Of a stretch of DNA of 6,559 bases, positions 5,478-6,559 are shown piece after piece. A program made the position numbers and the translations under genes. The notes below the pieces were generated by a model. It was not told the origin of the DNA. It searched no databases and was given only the letters and a program-made list of their open reading frames with translations. Each line of letters starts with the position of its first letter. The stretch's first letter is position 1. This DNA comes from Chloroflexota bacterium. Its GTDB lineage: Bacteria > Chloroflexota > UBA11872. The stretch is taken from assembly GCA_028875175.1 (NCBI GenBank), contig JAPPFO010000074.1, forward strand, positions 1 to 6,559. The letters are read 5' to 3'.

Positions 5478-6072
5478 GGGCCTGTTGAACCGGGGCAAAG
5501 CTGTGACGGTGTACAGCAATGGGCCCCAGAGCCTGCAGCGCGGCGCGGTGGCTGGCGGTGCCGTACCCCTTATTGCGATGGAATGCGTAGTTAGGAAAGT
5601 GGCGGCTGAGATCTCGCATGAGACGGTCGCGGGCGACCTTGGCGCAGATCGAGGCGGCGGCGACGGCCAGGCAGGTGGCGTCGGCCCGGATGACGGCCGT
5701 CTGCCGGTCAGCGAACCGGCTAGCTGGGTCCAGCGGAAAGGCGTCCACGATCACGTGATCGGGATCGAGCCCGAGGCGGCCAAGCGCGCGGTGCATGGTC
5801 AGGCGGCCGGCGGCGGCAAGGCCGGCCTTATCGATTTCGTGCGGGGAGGTATGGGCGACGCCGACGGCGGCGGCGCGGGTGTAAATCAGGCGGGCCAAGC
5901 GCTCGCGGGCGCGGGGAGACAGCTGCTTGGAGTCGGCAACCCCGGCGAACAGCCGGGGGTCAGCGTAGGCCACGGGCGGCAGGATGACCGCGGCGGCGGT
6001 CAGCGGGCCCGCCCAGGCGCCGCGTCCGGCTTCGTCCACCCCCGCGATCAGGCGATGCCCCTCCAACAGCAA
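5446..6072 (-). CDS. rnhB: ribonuclease HII
   Basis: This 208-aa cytoplasmic endonuclease cleaves the RNA strand of RNA:DNA hybrids and single ribonucleotides embedded in DNA. The four catalytic acidic residues are present: D13 and E14 in AGVDEAGRG, D110 in VIVDAFPL, and D131 in RADATCLAVAAASICAKVARD. Other family hallmarks are DSKQLS (47-52), NKGYGT (167-172) and HRHSF (188-192). The start chosen is TTG at 6072, the first canonical start after the rplS stop in this frame; it has GGGA about seven bases upstream. A second TTG lies two codons later. The frame is open back to the rplS TAG, and the untranslated stretch would read VPTLPLR..., reminiscent of the PTL... N-terminus of many RNases HII, so initiation at an unusual upstream codon is possible. 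The gene sits 69 nt after rplS and overlaps yraN. Confidence 0.95.
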   Translation of the reverse strand: MLLEGHRLIAGVDEAGRGAWAGPLTAAAVILPPVAYADPRLFAGVADSKQLSPRARERLARLIYTRAAAVGVAHTSPHEIDKAGLAAAGRLTMHRALGRLGLDPDHVIVDAFPLDPASRFADRQTAVIRADATCLAVAAASICAKVARDRLMRDLSRHFPNYAFHRNKGYGTASHRAALQALGPIAVHRHSFAPVQQAHAAHTLALAV

Positions 6073-6104
6073 CCGGCGTTCCCGGTGCGGCGGTGGGAGC
6101 CTGA

Positions 6105-6136
6105 GCGGGAGGGTGGGGACTGGTCTGGCCTCCCGC
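6105..6136 (-). promoter_or_regulatory. GC-rich hairpin between rplS and rnhB
   Basis: A perfect 8-bp inverted repeat (GCGGGAGG and CCTCCCGC) separated by 16 nt lies 5 nt past the rplS stop codon and 32 nt before the rnhB TTG. There is no T-run, so a classic terminator is unlikely. It could be a partial attenuator, a pause site or a 3'-end stabiliser that keeps rplS mRNA more abundant than rnhB. This is inferred from position and symmetry only. Confidence 0.4.
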
Positions 6137-6141
6137 GCCGG

Positions 6142-6489
6142 CTAGGCGCGCCGCTCCTTGACGCGCGCGGCCCGGCCGACCCGGTCGCGCAGGTAGTAGA
6201 GCTTGGCGCGGCGGACCTTGCCGTGGCGGACGACCTGGATGTCGTCCACGATCGGGGAGTGCACGAGGAACGTGCGCTCCACGCCGACTCCGCCGGAAAT
6301 ACGGCGGACGGTGAAGTTCTCGTTGACCCCGCCGGCGCGGCGCCGGATAACGGTACCTTCGAACACCTGGACGCGCTCGCGCTCGCCCTCGCGCACTTTC
6401 ACATGCACGCGCACGGTGTCGCCCACGTTGAAGTCGGGCACGTCGGGCTTGAGGTAGGTCTTTTCGAGTTCCTGGATGAGAGTCGCCAT
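6142..6489 (-). CDS. rplS: 50S ribosomal protein L19
   Basis: This 115-aa structural protein of the large ribosomal subunit lies at the subunit interface near 16S-23S contacts. The whole L19 sequence is recognisable: an N-terminal helix (LIQELEKTYLK), FNVGDTVRVHVKV (about 20-32), RVQVFEGTVIRRR (about 39-51), NENFTVRRIS.GVGVERTF (about 56-74), HSPIVDDIQVVRHGKVRRAKLYYLR (about 77-101) and a basic C-terminal tail. The length equals the family norm. ATG at 6489 is chosen because the L19 family starts there; the frame continues open upstream to 6543 and beyond but gives a non-conserved leader. No convincing Shine-Dalgarno precedes the ATG (ATAACACCC), which could mean coupling to an upstream gene, often trmD, or a very short leader. 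It is the first complete gene of the minus-strand run. Confidence 0.98.
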   Translation of the reverse strand: MATLIQELEKTYLKPDVPDFNVGDTVRVHVKVREGERERVQVFEGTVIRRRAGGVNENFTVRRISGGVGVERTFLVHSPIVDDIQVVRHGKVRRAKLYYLRDRVGRAARVKERRA

Positions 6490-6559
6490 GGGTGTTATGC
6501 CGGAGAACGAGCGGCGTGGGACGCCACGAACAAGGGGTCGCAAAGTGGGACGCCAACCG
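6490..6559 (-). other. rplS upstream leader with 11-bp direct repeat
   Basis: These 70 bases lie before the L19 start and show no recognisable protein. In rplS direction they contain TGGCGTCCCAC twice (6555-6545 and 6526-6516), 29 nt apart. The second copy is also part of a small hairpin (GGCGT/ACGCC, 6513-6525). No good -35/-10 pair was found. It may be the end of an upstream intergenic region or a regulatory leader; the window ends too soon to tell. Confidence 0.35.

Noticed and set aside
4857..5594. 245-codon plus-strand reading frame across yraN and the CAP-protein start
   Set aside because: It crosses two well-supported minus-strand genes and shows no recognisable domain.
6490..6543. 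18-residue N-terminal extension of L19
   Set aside because: The family begins at the MATLIQELEK methionine. The extension is not conserved in L19 and only reflects an open frame.

Overview
The window is a compact, GC-rich bacterial segment. It holds eight protein-coding genes and one tRNA gene, all on the minus strand, with every gap between genes under 75 nt. The best guess for the source is a member of the Chloroflexota or a close relative. The clues are high GC with mostly G/C-ending codons, the rplS-rnhB-yraN order, and a secreted protein that joins LGxP-type N-terminal repeats to a CAP domain, a combination I associate with that phylum. This placement is an inference from family knowledge; no search was run.

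Layout in the direction of transcription (right to left): rplS (ribosomal protein L19, 6489-6142), rnhB (RNase HII, TTG start, 6072-5446), a YraN-type nuclease-fold protein overlapping rnhB by 32 nt (5477-5073), a secreted CAP-domain protein (5027-3369), a YqaA/DedA-type membrane protein (3322-2711), a Nudix hydrolase (2706-2239), a GlcD-type FAD-linked oxidase (2225-765), a MobA/MocA-like nucleotidyltransferase (about 768-115) and tRNA-Ala(GGC) (124-49). The 6490-6559 stretch is an upstream leader with a short direct repeat. The first 48 bases hold a possible plus-strand terminator.

The first three genes are housekeeping: translation, removal of RNA from RNA:DNA hybrids, and a conserved nuclease-like partner. 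The YqaA-Nudix-GlcD-nucleotidyltransferase genes have gaps of 4 and 13 nt and then an apparent 4-nt overlap, which suggests a translationally coupled unit, but no single pathway ties them together. I see no evidence of a novel defence, mobile or biosynthetic system. The unusual points are small in scale. The nucleotidyltransferase gene reads into the tRNA gene and uses tRNA bases 8-10 as its stop codon. The same gene has no canonical start upstream of its essential N-terminal motif. Several hairpins sit exactly at gene junctions.
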